Of a stretch of DNA of 6,201 nucleotides, positions 1 through 5,048 are shown piece after piece. Source of the stretch: Conexibacter sp. (GTDB lineage: Bacteria; Actinomycetota; Thermoleophilia; Solirubrobacterales; Solirubrobacteraceae); assembly GCA_025964215.1 (NCBI GenBank), contig JAOPZG010000478.1:1-6201 (forward strand), read 5' to 3'. The notes beneath the pieces are model-generated. The model searched no databases, was not told the DNA's origin, and saw only the letters and a list, made by a program, of their open reading frames with translations. The first letter of the stretch is position 1, and each line of letters opens with the position of its first letter. Made by a program: the position numbers and the translations under genes.

Positions 1-439
1 TGATCATGAAGGGGAAGACGCCGACGTTGATCTCCGGCGTCCCGAAGGTCGCGCCCTCGCGGGCGACGATCAGGTCGCAGGCCAGCGCGAGCCCGAGGCC
101 GCCGGCCAGGACGTGGCCGTTGGCCGCGCAGAGCGACGGCTTGCCGAGCTGGCCGATCAGCCGGAAGAGCGCGGGGAAGCGGTCGGTCCCGAAGTGCTTG
201 TGGACCAGCGGCACGCCCTCGGCGAAGCCGGCGAGGTTGCCGCCGCTGCTGAAGACCTTCTCGTGCGTGGAGGTGAGGACGACGCACCGGACCGCCTCGT
301 CGTCGCGCGCGGCGGTGAACGCCGCGAGCAGGTCGTCGAGCACGGCGTCCGACAGCGCGTTGCGCGTCTCGGGCTGATCGAGGGCGATCGTCGCGACACC
401 CGTGTCGGCGACGTCGTAGCGGACGGTCTCGTAGGCCAT
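1..439 (-). CDS. Enoyl-CoA hydratase/isomerase (crotonase) family protein, N-terminal part, cut by window edge
   Basis: Crotonase-fold enzyme acting on acyl-CoA thioesters, most likely cytosolic and in beta-oxidation or a related acyl-CoA pathway. The ATG at 439-437 opens a frame that stays open to base 1, giving 146 residues of a family usually about 260 long. Seen: N-terminal strand MAYETVRYDV; oxyanion-hole segment FSSGGNL (63-69); central crotonase signature ANGHVLAGGLGLALACD (106-122) with the second oxyanion-hole GG at 113-114; then FGTPEINVGVFP (132-143). Glu136 matches crotonase Glu164, but the position of crotonase Glu144 is Gly116, so hydratase activity is not assured; isomerase or another crotonase-type reaction is possible. 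No clear Shine-Dalgarno precedes the ATG; it is chosen because the family's N-terminus begins just there. The gene is divergent from the tetR-type gene, suggesting shared control. Family call is secure; exact substrate and reaction are unknown. Confidence 0.9.
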   Translation of the reverse strand, partial: MAYETVRYDVADTGVATIALDQPETRNALSDAVLDDLLAAFTAARDDEAVRCVVLTSTHEKVFSSGGNLAGFAEGVPLVHKHFGTDRFPALFRLIGQLGKPSLCAANGHVLAGGLGLALACDLIVAREGATFGTPEINVGVFPFMI

Positions 440-529
440 GGACCCGGAAGCAAAGCACGCGGCCCGCGACGGCGCCCAGCCGGGATCGCGGTGATCCGGA
501 TTCCGATCGGTGAGCGTTTGTGCGCCACG

Positions 530-547
530 CTTCGGCCACTTCGGCCA
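530..547. repeat. Perfect 9-bp tandem direct repeat (CTTCGGCCA x2)
   Basis: CTTCGGCCA at 530-538 is followed immediately by an identical copy at 539-547. The pair is flanked by inverted CACG (526-529) and CGTG (549-552). It sits mid-way between the divergent crotonase and tetR genes, so it could be a paired half-site for a regulator. It could also be chance in GC-rich DNA; no function is shown. Confidence 0.4.
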
Positions 548-570
548 ACGTGCGGCAGGAGGTCGGGCCG

Positions 571-588
571 GAACGGAACAGAGCGTTC
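571..588. promoter_or_regulatory. Candidate TetR-type operator (GAACG-N8-CGTTC)
   Basis: GAACG (571-575) and CGTTC (584-588) form a perfect 5-bp-arm inverted repeat. The inner GAAC (576-579) can pair alternatively with GTTC (585-588). It lies 37 nt before the tetR start, within the region where a promoter is expected, and TetR dimers usually bind such short dyads. The size and position fit an autoregulatory operator. No binding evidence exists, and the arms are short. Confidence 0.35.
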
Positions 589-616
589 ACATGCCGTGAT
601 CCGCTACGGCACCATT

Positions 617-621
617 GGAGG
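617..621 (+). promoter_or_regulatory. Shine-Dalgarno GGAGG deciding the tetR start
   Basis: GGAGG lies 4 nt before the ATG at 626. The same reading frame is open upstream as far as an ATG at 113, but that stretch lies opposite the crotonase gene and has no regulator-like sequence. This site fixes the start at 626. Confidence 0.7.
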
Positions 622-625
622 TTCC

Positions 626-1204
626 ATGCCCCGCGAGACAACCGACGCACGGCTCCGCTCTGACGCCCGAAGAAACCGCCGCACCGTGCTCGACGCCGCG
701 GTGGCGCTGCTCGCGCAGCGCCCCCAGGCGACGATGCAGGAGGTCGCCGACGCCTCCGGGCTGGGGCGCACGACGGTCTACCGCCACTTCCCGCGGCGCC
801 AGGACCTGATCGACGCGCTCTTCGAGGAGGTGCTGCGCGAGGCGGCCGAGACGGTCCAGCAGGCGCTGAGCGCGGCCGGCTCGGCGCGCGAGCTGCTCTG
901 CGAGCTCGGCCCGCGGATCATCGCCATCGGCGACCGCTACCGCTTCCTGGACGCCAACCCGGAGCTGCGCGAGCGCGCGCTGACGCCGACCAACGACGGC
1001 GCCAACCCGCTCGAGGCATACCTGCTCGCCGCGCAGGAGCGCGGCGAGATCCGCGCCGACGTGCCGGTCGGCTGGATCCTCACGACGCTGCGGGGGCTGG
1101 GCGTCGTCGCCATGGTCGAGGTCACTGCCGGGCGCATGTCCGTCGAGGAGGCGGGCCGCAACCTCGGCGAGACGTGCGCGTCGGCGTTCTCGCCGCCCGG
1201 CTGA
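626..1204 (+). CDS. TetR/AcrR-family transcriptional regulator
   Basis: A 192-residue protein of typical TetR length (about 190-220). Residues 15-70 form the N-terminal DNA-binding domain: helix 1 NRRTVLDAAVALLA (17-30), then the helix-turn-helix at about 35-55 with EVADASGLGRTTVYRHF (39-55), the most conserved TetR stretch, followed by RRQDLIDALFEEVL. Residues 71-192 are a variable, mostly helical ligand-binding and dimerisation domain. The ATG at 626 is preceded by GGAGG. The gene diverges from the crotonase gene and lies 53 nt upstream of the first acyl-CoA dehydrogenase on the same strand. By context it probably represses these catabolic genes and itself, released by an acyl-CoA or related ligand. 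Family assignment is secure; target and ligand are inferred from neighbours only. Confidence 0.93.
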   Translation: MPRETTDARLRSDARRNRRTVLDAAVALLAQRPQATMQEVADASGLGRTTVYRHFPRRQDLIDALFEEVLREAAETVQQALSAAGSARELLCELGPRIIAIGDRYRFLDANPELRERALTPTNDGANPLEAYLLAAQERGEIRADVPVGWILTTLRGLGVVAMVEVTAGRMSVEEAGRNLGETCASAFSPPG

Positions 1205-1230
1205 AAGTAGGACGTGCCACTGTTTACTTT
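1204..1230. promoter_or_regulatory. Candidate operator: nested dyad over the acyl-CoA dehydrogenase -35
   Basis: AAAGTA (1204-1209) and TACTTT (1225-1230) are perfect 6-bp inverted arms. GTG-C-CAC (1214-1220) is a second dyad with exactly the same centre, base 1217. In all, 9 of the 13 base pairs are symmetric. The arms form an AT-rich island in very GC-rich DNA. The right arm overlaps the proposed -35 (1223-1228) and the left arm begins on the last base of the tetR stop. A repressor bound here would block the promoter. The TetR protein encoded just upstream is the natural candidate. Confidence 0.45.
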
Positions 1231-1251
1231 TGACGGCCCGGCCGTTACGGT
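1223..1251 (+). promoter_or_regulatory. Promoter of the first acyl-CoA dehydrogenase gene; leaderless transcript likely
   Basis: A -35-like TTTACT (1223-1228), a 17-nt spacer and a -10-like TACGGT (1246-1251) lie directly before the gene. The -10 ends 6 nt before the ATG at 1258, so transcription would start at or next to the A of the start codon. No purine-rich Shine-Dalgarno sequence lies between. Both points indicate a leaderless mRNA, a common mode in actinobacteria. The hexamers are imperfect, so this is a prediction. Confidence 0.5.
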
Positions 1252-1257
1252 CCGCCC

Positions 1258-2454
1258 ATGGCCACCGCAGAGAACGACGTCCTGAAGCCCGACTTCGGCG
1301 CCAGTCGCAAGCACTTCATCTTCACCGACGAGCACGAGCAGCTCCGCGAGTCGATCCGCAGCTTCGCGCAGAAGGAGCTCGCCCCCCACGCCGAGGAGTG
1401 GGAGGAGACGACGTTCCCGGACTCCGTCTTCACCCGCATGGGCGAGCTGGGCTTCCTGGGCCTCGACAAGGCCGAGGCGCTCGGCGGCCAGGGCGGCGAC
1501 TACTACACGTCGCTCGTGCTCGCCGAGGAGCTCGTCCACGCCCGCTCCGGCGGCCTGGCCATGGGCATCGCGGTCCACACCGACATGGCGATGCCGCCGA
1601 TCATCGCCTTCGGCACCGAGGAGCAGAAGCAGGAGTGGGTCGTCCCCGCGATCAAGGGCGAGAAGATCCTCTGCCTCGGCATCACCGAGCCCGACGCGGG
1701 CTCCGACGTCGCCGGCATCAAGACCCGCGCGATCTACGACGCCGCGACCGACGAGTACGTCATCAACGGCTCCAAGACCTACATCACCAACGGGCATCGC
1801 GCCGACGTGATCGTCCTGGTCACGAAGACCGACCCGGACGCCGGCCACGGCGGCATCACGCTCTTCCTCGTGCCGATGGACGCCCCGGGCGTCGTCCGCG
1901 AGCAGCGCCTCAAGAAGCTCGGCATGCACTCCTCCGACACCGCGCTGCTGGCCTTCCAGGACGTCCGCGTCCCGGCCTCCGCGATCCTCGGCGAGAAGGG
2001 CAAGGGCTTCTACCACATCAGCTGGGAGCTCCAGGGCGAGCGGCTGATCGGCGCCGCCGGCTGCGTCGCCGGCGCCCAGGCCTGCTTCGACCTCACGCTC
2101 AAGTACGCGCTCGAGCGCCAGGCCTTCGGCCGCTCGATCGGCAAGTTCCAGGTGATCCGCCACAAGTTCGCCGAGATGGCCACCAAGATCGAGACCGCGC
2201 GCCAGTTGACCTACATGACGGCGTGGCGCTTCAACAACGGCGAGTACCCCGTCCGCGAGATCTCGATGGCGAAGCTGCACGCCGCGCGGATCTCGGTCGA
2301 GGTCGCCGACGAGTGCATCCAGATCCACGGCGGCGCCGGCTACATGACCGAGTACGGCGTCGAGCGCGTCTGGCGCGACCTGCGCCTCAACCGCATCGGC
2401 GCGGGCACCGACGAGATCATGCTCGAGGTCATCGGCCGCTCGTACGGCCTTTGA
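1258..2454 (+). CDS. Acyl-CoA dehydrogenase (FadE-like), isovaleryl/long-chain type, first of tandem pair
   Basis: FAD-dependent cytosolic dehydrogenase that makes trans-2-enoyl-CoA from acyl-CoA and passes electrons to ETF. Its 398 residues match the usual 380-400. Seen: N-terminal helical domain starting at FTDEHEQLRESIRSF (22-36); signature 1 GITEPDAGSDVAG (141-153), which contacts FAD and substrate; middle beta domain to about 240; ERQAFGR (286-292); signature 2 from QIHGGAGY (355) to Asp374; C-terminal IGAGTDEIM. The medium-chain-type catalytic Glu site before GT is Ala382. A Glu is instead present in helix G (GERL, Glu261), as in isovaleryl- and long-chain enzymes, so the protein should be active. 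The ATG at 1258 has no Shine-Dalgarno but sits 6 nt behind a -10 element. Translation is probably coupled to the second dehydrogenase, whose start overlaps this stop. Chain length and branching preference cannot be read from the sequence. Confidence 0.95.
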   Translation: MATAENDVLKPDFGASRKHFIFTDEHEQLRESIRSFAQKELAPHAEEWEETTFPDSVFTRMGELGFLGLDKAEALGGQGGDYYTSLVLAEELVHARSGGLAMGIAVHTDMAMPPIIAFGTEEQKQEWVVPAIKGEKILCLGITEPDAGSDVAGIKTRAIYDAATDEYVINGSKTYITNGHRADVIVLVTKTDPDAGHGGITLFLVPMDAPGVVREQRLKKLGMHSSDTALLAFQDVRVPASAILGEKGKGFYHISWELQGERLIGAAGCVAGAQACFDLTLKYALERQAFGRSIGKFQVIRHKFAEMATKIETARQLTYMTAWRFNNGEYPVREISMAKLHAARISVEVADECIQIHGGAGYMTEYGVERVWRDLRLNRIGAGTDEIMLEVIGRSYGL

Positions 2455-3593
2455 GCCCGGAACCGCCGTTCTCCGAGGAGCACGAGGCGCTGCGGGAGTC
2501 GATCCGCCGCTTCGTGCTCGCCGAGCTGCGCCCGCACGCCACCGAGTGGGAGGCGGCGCGCTGGTTCCCGGACGAGGTCTTCGCCAAGTTCGCCGCGCAC
2601 GGGTTCCTGGGGCTGAAGTACGAGGAGCGCTACGGCGGCCAGGGCGGCGACTTCCTGCACGAGGCGATCCTCGTGGAGGAGCTCGCGCACTGCGGCTCGG
2701 GCGGCCTCGCCGCCGGCGTCGGCGCCCACACCAACATCGCCACGCCGCCGATCGCGAAGTTCGGCACCGAGGACCAGAAGCAGCGCTACCTCGCGCCGGC
2801 GATCGCCGGTGAGAAGATCGGCGCGCTCGCGATCACCGAGCCGGACGCGGGCTCCGACGTCGCCGGGCTCAAGAGCCACGCGCGGCGGGTCGACGGCGGC
2901 TGGGTCGTCAACGGCTCGAAGATGTTCATCACCAACGGGGTGCGCGCGCACTTCTGGGTGACCGCGGTCAAGACGACGAGCGAGGGCGGCCACCACGGCC
3001 TGTCCTTCCTGATCCTCGACCGCCAGGAGGGCGTCTCCGCCTCGCCGATCAAGAAGCTGGGCTGGCACGCCTCGGACACGGCGCTGATGGCCTTCGACGA
3101 CGCCTTCGTCCCGGAGCAGAACCTGCTCGGGCGCGAGAACGAGGGCTTCTACCTGATCATGGCCAACTTCCAGTGGGAGCGGCTGGTGATGGCGCTCGGC
3201 GCGGTCGGCGCGATGCAGGTCGCCTACGACAAGACGGTGGCCTACGCCAAGCAGCGCAACGCGTTCGGCAAGCCGCTGACCGGCCACCAGGCGCTGCGCC
3301 ACAAGCTCGCCGACATCGCCACGACCGTCCACGTCTCGCGCGTGGTGACCTACGACGCGCTGCGCCGCTTCGTGCACGGCGGCGACGCGGTCAAGGAGGT
3401 CACGATGGCGAAGCTCGCGACCCAGCGCGCGTGCTTCGACGTGATGGACACGTGCCTCCAGCTCCACGGCGGCGCGGGCTACATGGAGGAGTACGAGATC
3501 GAGCGGATGGCGCGCGACGCGCGCCTGGGCCCGATCGGCGGCGGCACGGACGAGATCATGCGCGAGATCCTGTCCAAGGTCCTGGCGCTCTGA
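2451..3593 (+). CDS. Acyl-CoA dehydrogenase (FadE-like), long-chain type, second of tandem pair, TTG start
   Basis: Second FAD-dependent acyl-CoA dehydrogenase, 380 residues if started at TTG 2451. That codon overlaps the preceding stop as TTGA, so translational coupling is likely. No ATG or GTG precedes the conserved N-terminal helix FSEEHEALRESIRRF (7-21) in frame near the gene boundary; later GTG/CTG codons would cut into that helix. Seen: signature 1 AITEPDAGSDVAG (127-139), KQRNAFGKP (267-275), signature 2 from QLHGGAGYM (337) to Asp356, and C-terminal PIGGGTDEIM. The medium-chain catalytic Glu position is Gly364, while helix G carries WERL with Glu243, the long-chain/isovaleryl arrangement. 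By eye about half of its residues match the upstream protein, pointing to an old tandem duplication. It keeps its own FAD and catalytic features, so it need not depend on its neighbour, though a mixed tetramer is possible. Substrate is unknown. Confidence 0.94.
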   Translation: MSPEPPFSEEHEALRESIRRFVLAELRPHATEWEAARWFPDEVFAKFAAHGFLGLKYEERYGGQGGDFLHEAILVEELAHCGSGGLAAGVGAHTNIATPPIAKFGTEDQKQRYLAPAIAGEKIGALAITEPDAGSDVAGLKSHARRVDGGWVVNGSKMFITNGVRAHFWVTAVKTTSEGGHHGLSFLILDRQEGVSASPIKKLGWHASDTALMAFDDAFVPEQNLLGRENEGFYLIMANFQWERLVMALGAVGAMQVAYDKTVAYAKQRNAFGKPLTGHQALRHKLADIATTVHVSRVVTYDALRRFVHGGDAVKEVTMAKLATQRACFDVMDTCLQLHGGAGYMEEYEIERMARDARLGPIGGGTDEIMREILSKVLAL

Positions 3594-3604
3594 GCCCGGC
3601 CCCG

Positions 3605-3626
3605 CCGGTGCCTGGGCGCCCGGTGC
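3605..3626. repeat. Direct repeat and imperfect hairpin after the second dehydrogenase
   Basis: CCGGTGC occurs at 3605-3611 and again at 3620-3626. The first copy can also fold with GCCCGG (3618-3623) into a 6-bp stem with one bulged T and a 6-nt loop. It begins 12 nt after the stop at 3591-3593 and could weaken or stop transcription before the MFS gene, but there is no T-tract. Low confidence in such GC-rich sequence. Confidence 0.25.
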
Positions 3627-3651
3627 AGAGCGCGGCGCTGTAGAACACCGC

Positions 3652-3673
3652 GCGCAGGGGTACGCCCCGGCGC
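3652..3673. repeat. Near-perfect inverted repeat ending 1 nt before the MFS start codon
   Basis: GCGCAGGGG (3652-3660) and CCCCGGCGC (3665-3673) pair at 8 of 9 positions around a TACG loop. Only A3656 and G3669 do not pair. The right arm ends one base before the GTG at 3675. As RNA it would form a GC-rich hairpin with a UACG tetraloop at the ribosome entry site. As DNA it is a 22-bp dyad that also covers TACGCC (3661-3666), a possible weak -10. Function is unproven: operator, translation-limiting hairpin or chance. Confidence 0.4.
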
Positions 3674-3674
3674 A

Positions 3675-4922
3675 GTGGCCACCTCCGAGGACGAGCAGAC
3701 CGACCGCGGGCTGAAGGGTCGCGAGTGGAAGCTGCTGGCCGTCCTGGGCCTGCCGACCTTCGCCTACGCGCTGGCGACCACGGTCGCCACGACCTACCTG
3801 CCGGTGCTCGCGCAGGACTTCACGCACTCGAGCACGGTCGTCGGCCTGCTGATCGCGGTCGAGGGGATCATGGCGCTACTGCTCGCGGTGCCGGCCGGCG
3901 CGCTGTCGGACCGGCGCGCGAGCCGCCTGCCGTTCGTGCGCTGGGCCTCGCCGGTCTTGATCGTCGCGCTCGCGGCGATGGGCTTCGCGACGAGCCTGCC
4001 CTACGCGCTGATCGCCGTCGTCGTCTTCTTCGCCGCCTACTTCGTGGCCTACGAGCCCTACCGCGCGCTCTACCCCGACCTCGTCGACCCCGAGATCGCC
4101 GGGCGCGGCCAGTCGACGCAGGCGCTCTGGCGCGGCCTGGGCACGATCATCGCGATCGCCAGCGGCGGCGTCCTGCTGACGCTCGGCAAGCCCATCCCGT
4201 TCCTCGCGGGCGCGGGACTGACCGCGATCGCCGTCGGCATCTTCCTGGCGTTGCTGCCGCGCGAGGACGTCGACCACGAGCCGGGGGACTCGACCGGCCT
4301 GCGCGAGGACCTGCGCCGGCTGCGCGAGCTCGTCGCCAGCCGCCCTGACCTGCGCGCGTTCATGGTGGCCAACGGGCTCTGGGAGCTCTCGCTCGGCGCG
4401 ATGAAGACCTTCATCATCCTGTACCTGACGATGGGCCTGGGGCTGGGGACGGGCCTCGCCGGCCTGGCCGTCGCGGGCGGCGCGATCTTCATCGCGGCGG
4501 CGACGCCGCTCAGCGGCAAGCTCGCCGACCGCTTCGGCACGGTGCGGGTGATGCGCTGCTCGCTGCTGCTCTTCGGCGCGGGCCTGCTCGTGCCGTTCCT
4601 CGTCGACGACAAGCTCGTCGTCGGCGCCGTCACCCCGGTCGTCGGCTTCGGCGGCGGCGTCGTGATGACGCTCCCCTACGCCCTGCTGATCCCGCTGATG
4701 CAGGACGACGACCACGGGCTGACGACCGGCCTCTACAGCCTCAGCCGCGGCATCGGGACCGCGCTCGGCCCGCTGCTGGCCGGGATCGCGATCAGCGTCC
4801 TGCACGATCCGCTCTCCGGGACCGACGGCTACCAGGCGATGTGGGGCGTCTGCGCGGCGGCGATCCTCCTCTCCGTCCCGATTCTGGGGCGTCTGCGGGA
4901 CGAAACCTCACAGCAGCGCTGA
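3675..4922 (+). CDS. Major facilitator superfamily (MFS) transporter, 12 predicted membrane helices
   Basis: Integral inner-membrane secondary transporter of 415 residues, typical MFS length. Hydrophobic segments suggest 12 helices: about 20-44, 54-77, 88-105, 108-127, 150-170, 173-195, 226-253, 258-280, 293-310, 314-341, 350-377 and 387-405, with a charged central loop at 196-225. The inter-helix 2-3 motif A is present as AGALSDRRASR (74-84), and a second copy lies between helices 8 and 9 as GKLADRFGTVR (281-291). After helix 4 the segment EPYRALYPDL (127-136) followed by RGQS resembles the RAL..DL region of sugar-symporter-like MFS proteins, but that is only a by-eye likeness. The GTG at 3675 is the only reasonable start; there is no well-spaced Shine-Dalgarno, and an inverted repeat ends one base before it. 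It lies 81 nt after the dehydrogenases, so co-transcription is possible. Substrate and direction are unknown. Confidence 0.92.
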   Translation: MATSEDEQTDRGLKGREWKLLAVLGLPTFAYALATTVATTYLPVLAQDFTHSSTVVGLLIAVEGIMALLLAVPAGALSDRRASRLPFVRWASPVLIVALAAMGFATSLPYALIAVVVFFAAYFVAYEPYRALYPDLVDPEIAGRGQSTQALWRGLGTIIAIASGGVLLTLGKPIPFLAGAGLTAIAVGIFLALLPREDVDHEPGDSTGLREDLRRLRELVASRPDLRAFMVANGLWELSLGAMKTFIILYLTMGLGLGTGLAGLAVAGGAIFIAAATPLSGKLADRFGTVRVMRCSLLLFGAGLLVPFLVDDKLVVGAVTPVVGFGGGVVMTLPYALLIPLMQDDDHGLTTGLYSLSRGIGTALGPLLAGIAISVLHDPLSGTDGYQAMWGVCAAAILLSVPILGRLRDETSQQR

Positions 4923-4926
4923 GTGG

Positions 4927-4942
4927 TTGTGCAATAGCGCAA
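4927..4942. promoter_or_regulatory. Short AT-richer dyad/hairpin between MFS and lipase genes
   Basis: TTGTGC (4927-4932) and GCGCAA (4937-4942) pair over 6 positions (one G-T) around AATA, 5 nt after the MFS stop. It stands out from the surrounding GC-rich sequence. No T-tract follows, so a classical intrinsic terminator is unlikely. It could be a weak terminator for the MFS gene or a protein-binding site upstream of the lipase promoter. Confidence 0.35.
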
Positions 4943-4973
4943 GGCGAGCGTCCCAAGACGTGGCCTGCGGACG

Positions 4974-5003
4974 GGGACGCGGCGGCGGACGCCGGGTTAC
5001 GGT
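4974..5003 (+). promoter_or_regulatory. Candidate promoter of the secreted lipase gene
   Basis: TACGGT (4998-5003) serves as -10, with GGGACG (4974-4979) as a poor -35 match 18 nt upstream. The -10 lies in a 14-nt block (4996-5009) that matches 13 of 14 bases of the block at 1244-1257 before the first dehydrogenase. Initiation near 5010 would leave a leader of about 39 nt with a good ribosome binding site. Confidence 0.45.
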
Positions 5004-5032
5004 CGGCCCGGGAGTCGTCGGGTCAACCCTCT

Positions 5033-5039
5033 GGAGGAG
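5033..5039 (+). promoter_or_regulatory. Strong Shine-Dalgarno for the lipase gene
   Basis: GGAGGAG ends 9 nt before the ATG at 5049, and the signal peptide begins exactly at that ATG. This is the strongest ribosome binding site in the window, unlike the MFS and dehydrogenase genes, which lack well-placed ones. Confidence 0.75.
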
Positions 5040-5048
5040 TGTCCACTC

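Larger units (their letters stand above)
440..625. promoter_or_regulatory. Divergent intergenic region between crotonase and tetR genes
   Basis: This 186-nt non-coding gap must hold the start signals of both divergent genes. It contains a 9-bp tandem repeat (530-547), an interrupted palindrome (571-588), the 8-bp palindrome CCGATCGG (503-510) and GGATC-N5-GATCC (483-497). I could not pick a convincing -35/-10 pair in either direction. TACGGC (605-610) is a possible -10 for tetR, but no good -35 lies 16-18 nt upstream of it. Divergent placement next to a TetR gene is a common arrangement for autoregulated local repressors; that role is inferred here. Confidence 0.5.

Noticed and set aside
394..407. 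CGACAC-CC-GTGTCG palindrome near the 5' end of the crotonase gene
   Set aside because: Lies within codons 11-15 and is explained by coding sequence in GC-rich DNA; the symmetry does not extend further.
113..625. Upstream in-frame extension of the TetR protein starting at ATG 113
   Set aside because: It lies opposite the crotonase coding region and the non-coding gap, has no TetR-like sequence, and a GGAGG precedes the ATG at 626.
1230..1235. TTGACG as -35 of the dehydrogenase promoter
   Set aside because: A better -35 match than TTTACT, but only 10 nt from the TACGGT -10; no suitable -10 lies 16-18 nt downstream before the start codon.
1230..2450. Long open frame joined to the N-terminus of the second dehydrogenase
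   Set aside because: It is the out-of-frame reading of the first dehydrogenase, rich in Arg/Pro/Gly, with no domain. The second enzyme's homology begins only at about 2469, so there is no fusion protein.
937..3827. Long minus-strand open frames opposite the dehydrogenases
   Set aside because: Low-complexity Ala/Arg/Gly/Val/Asp-rich translations typical of antisense frames in GC-rich genes; the plus-strand genes have full family signatures.
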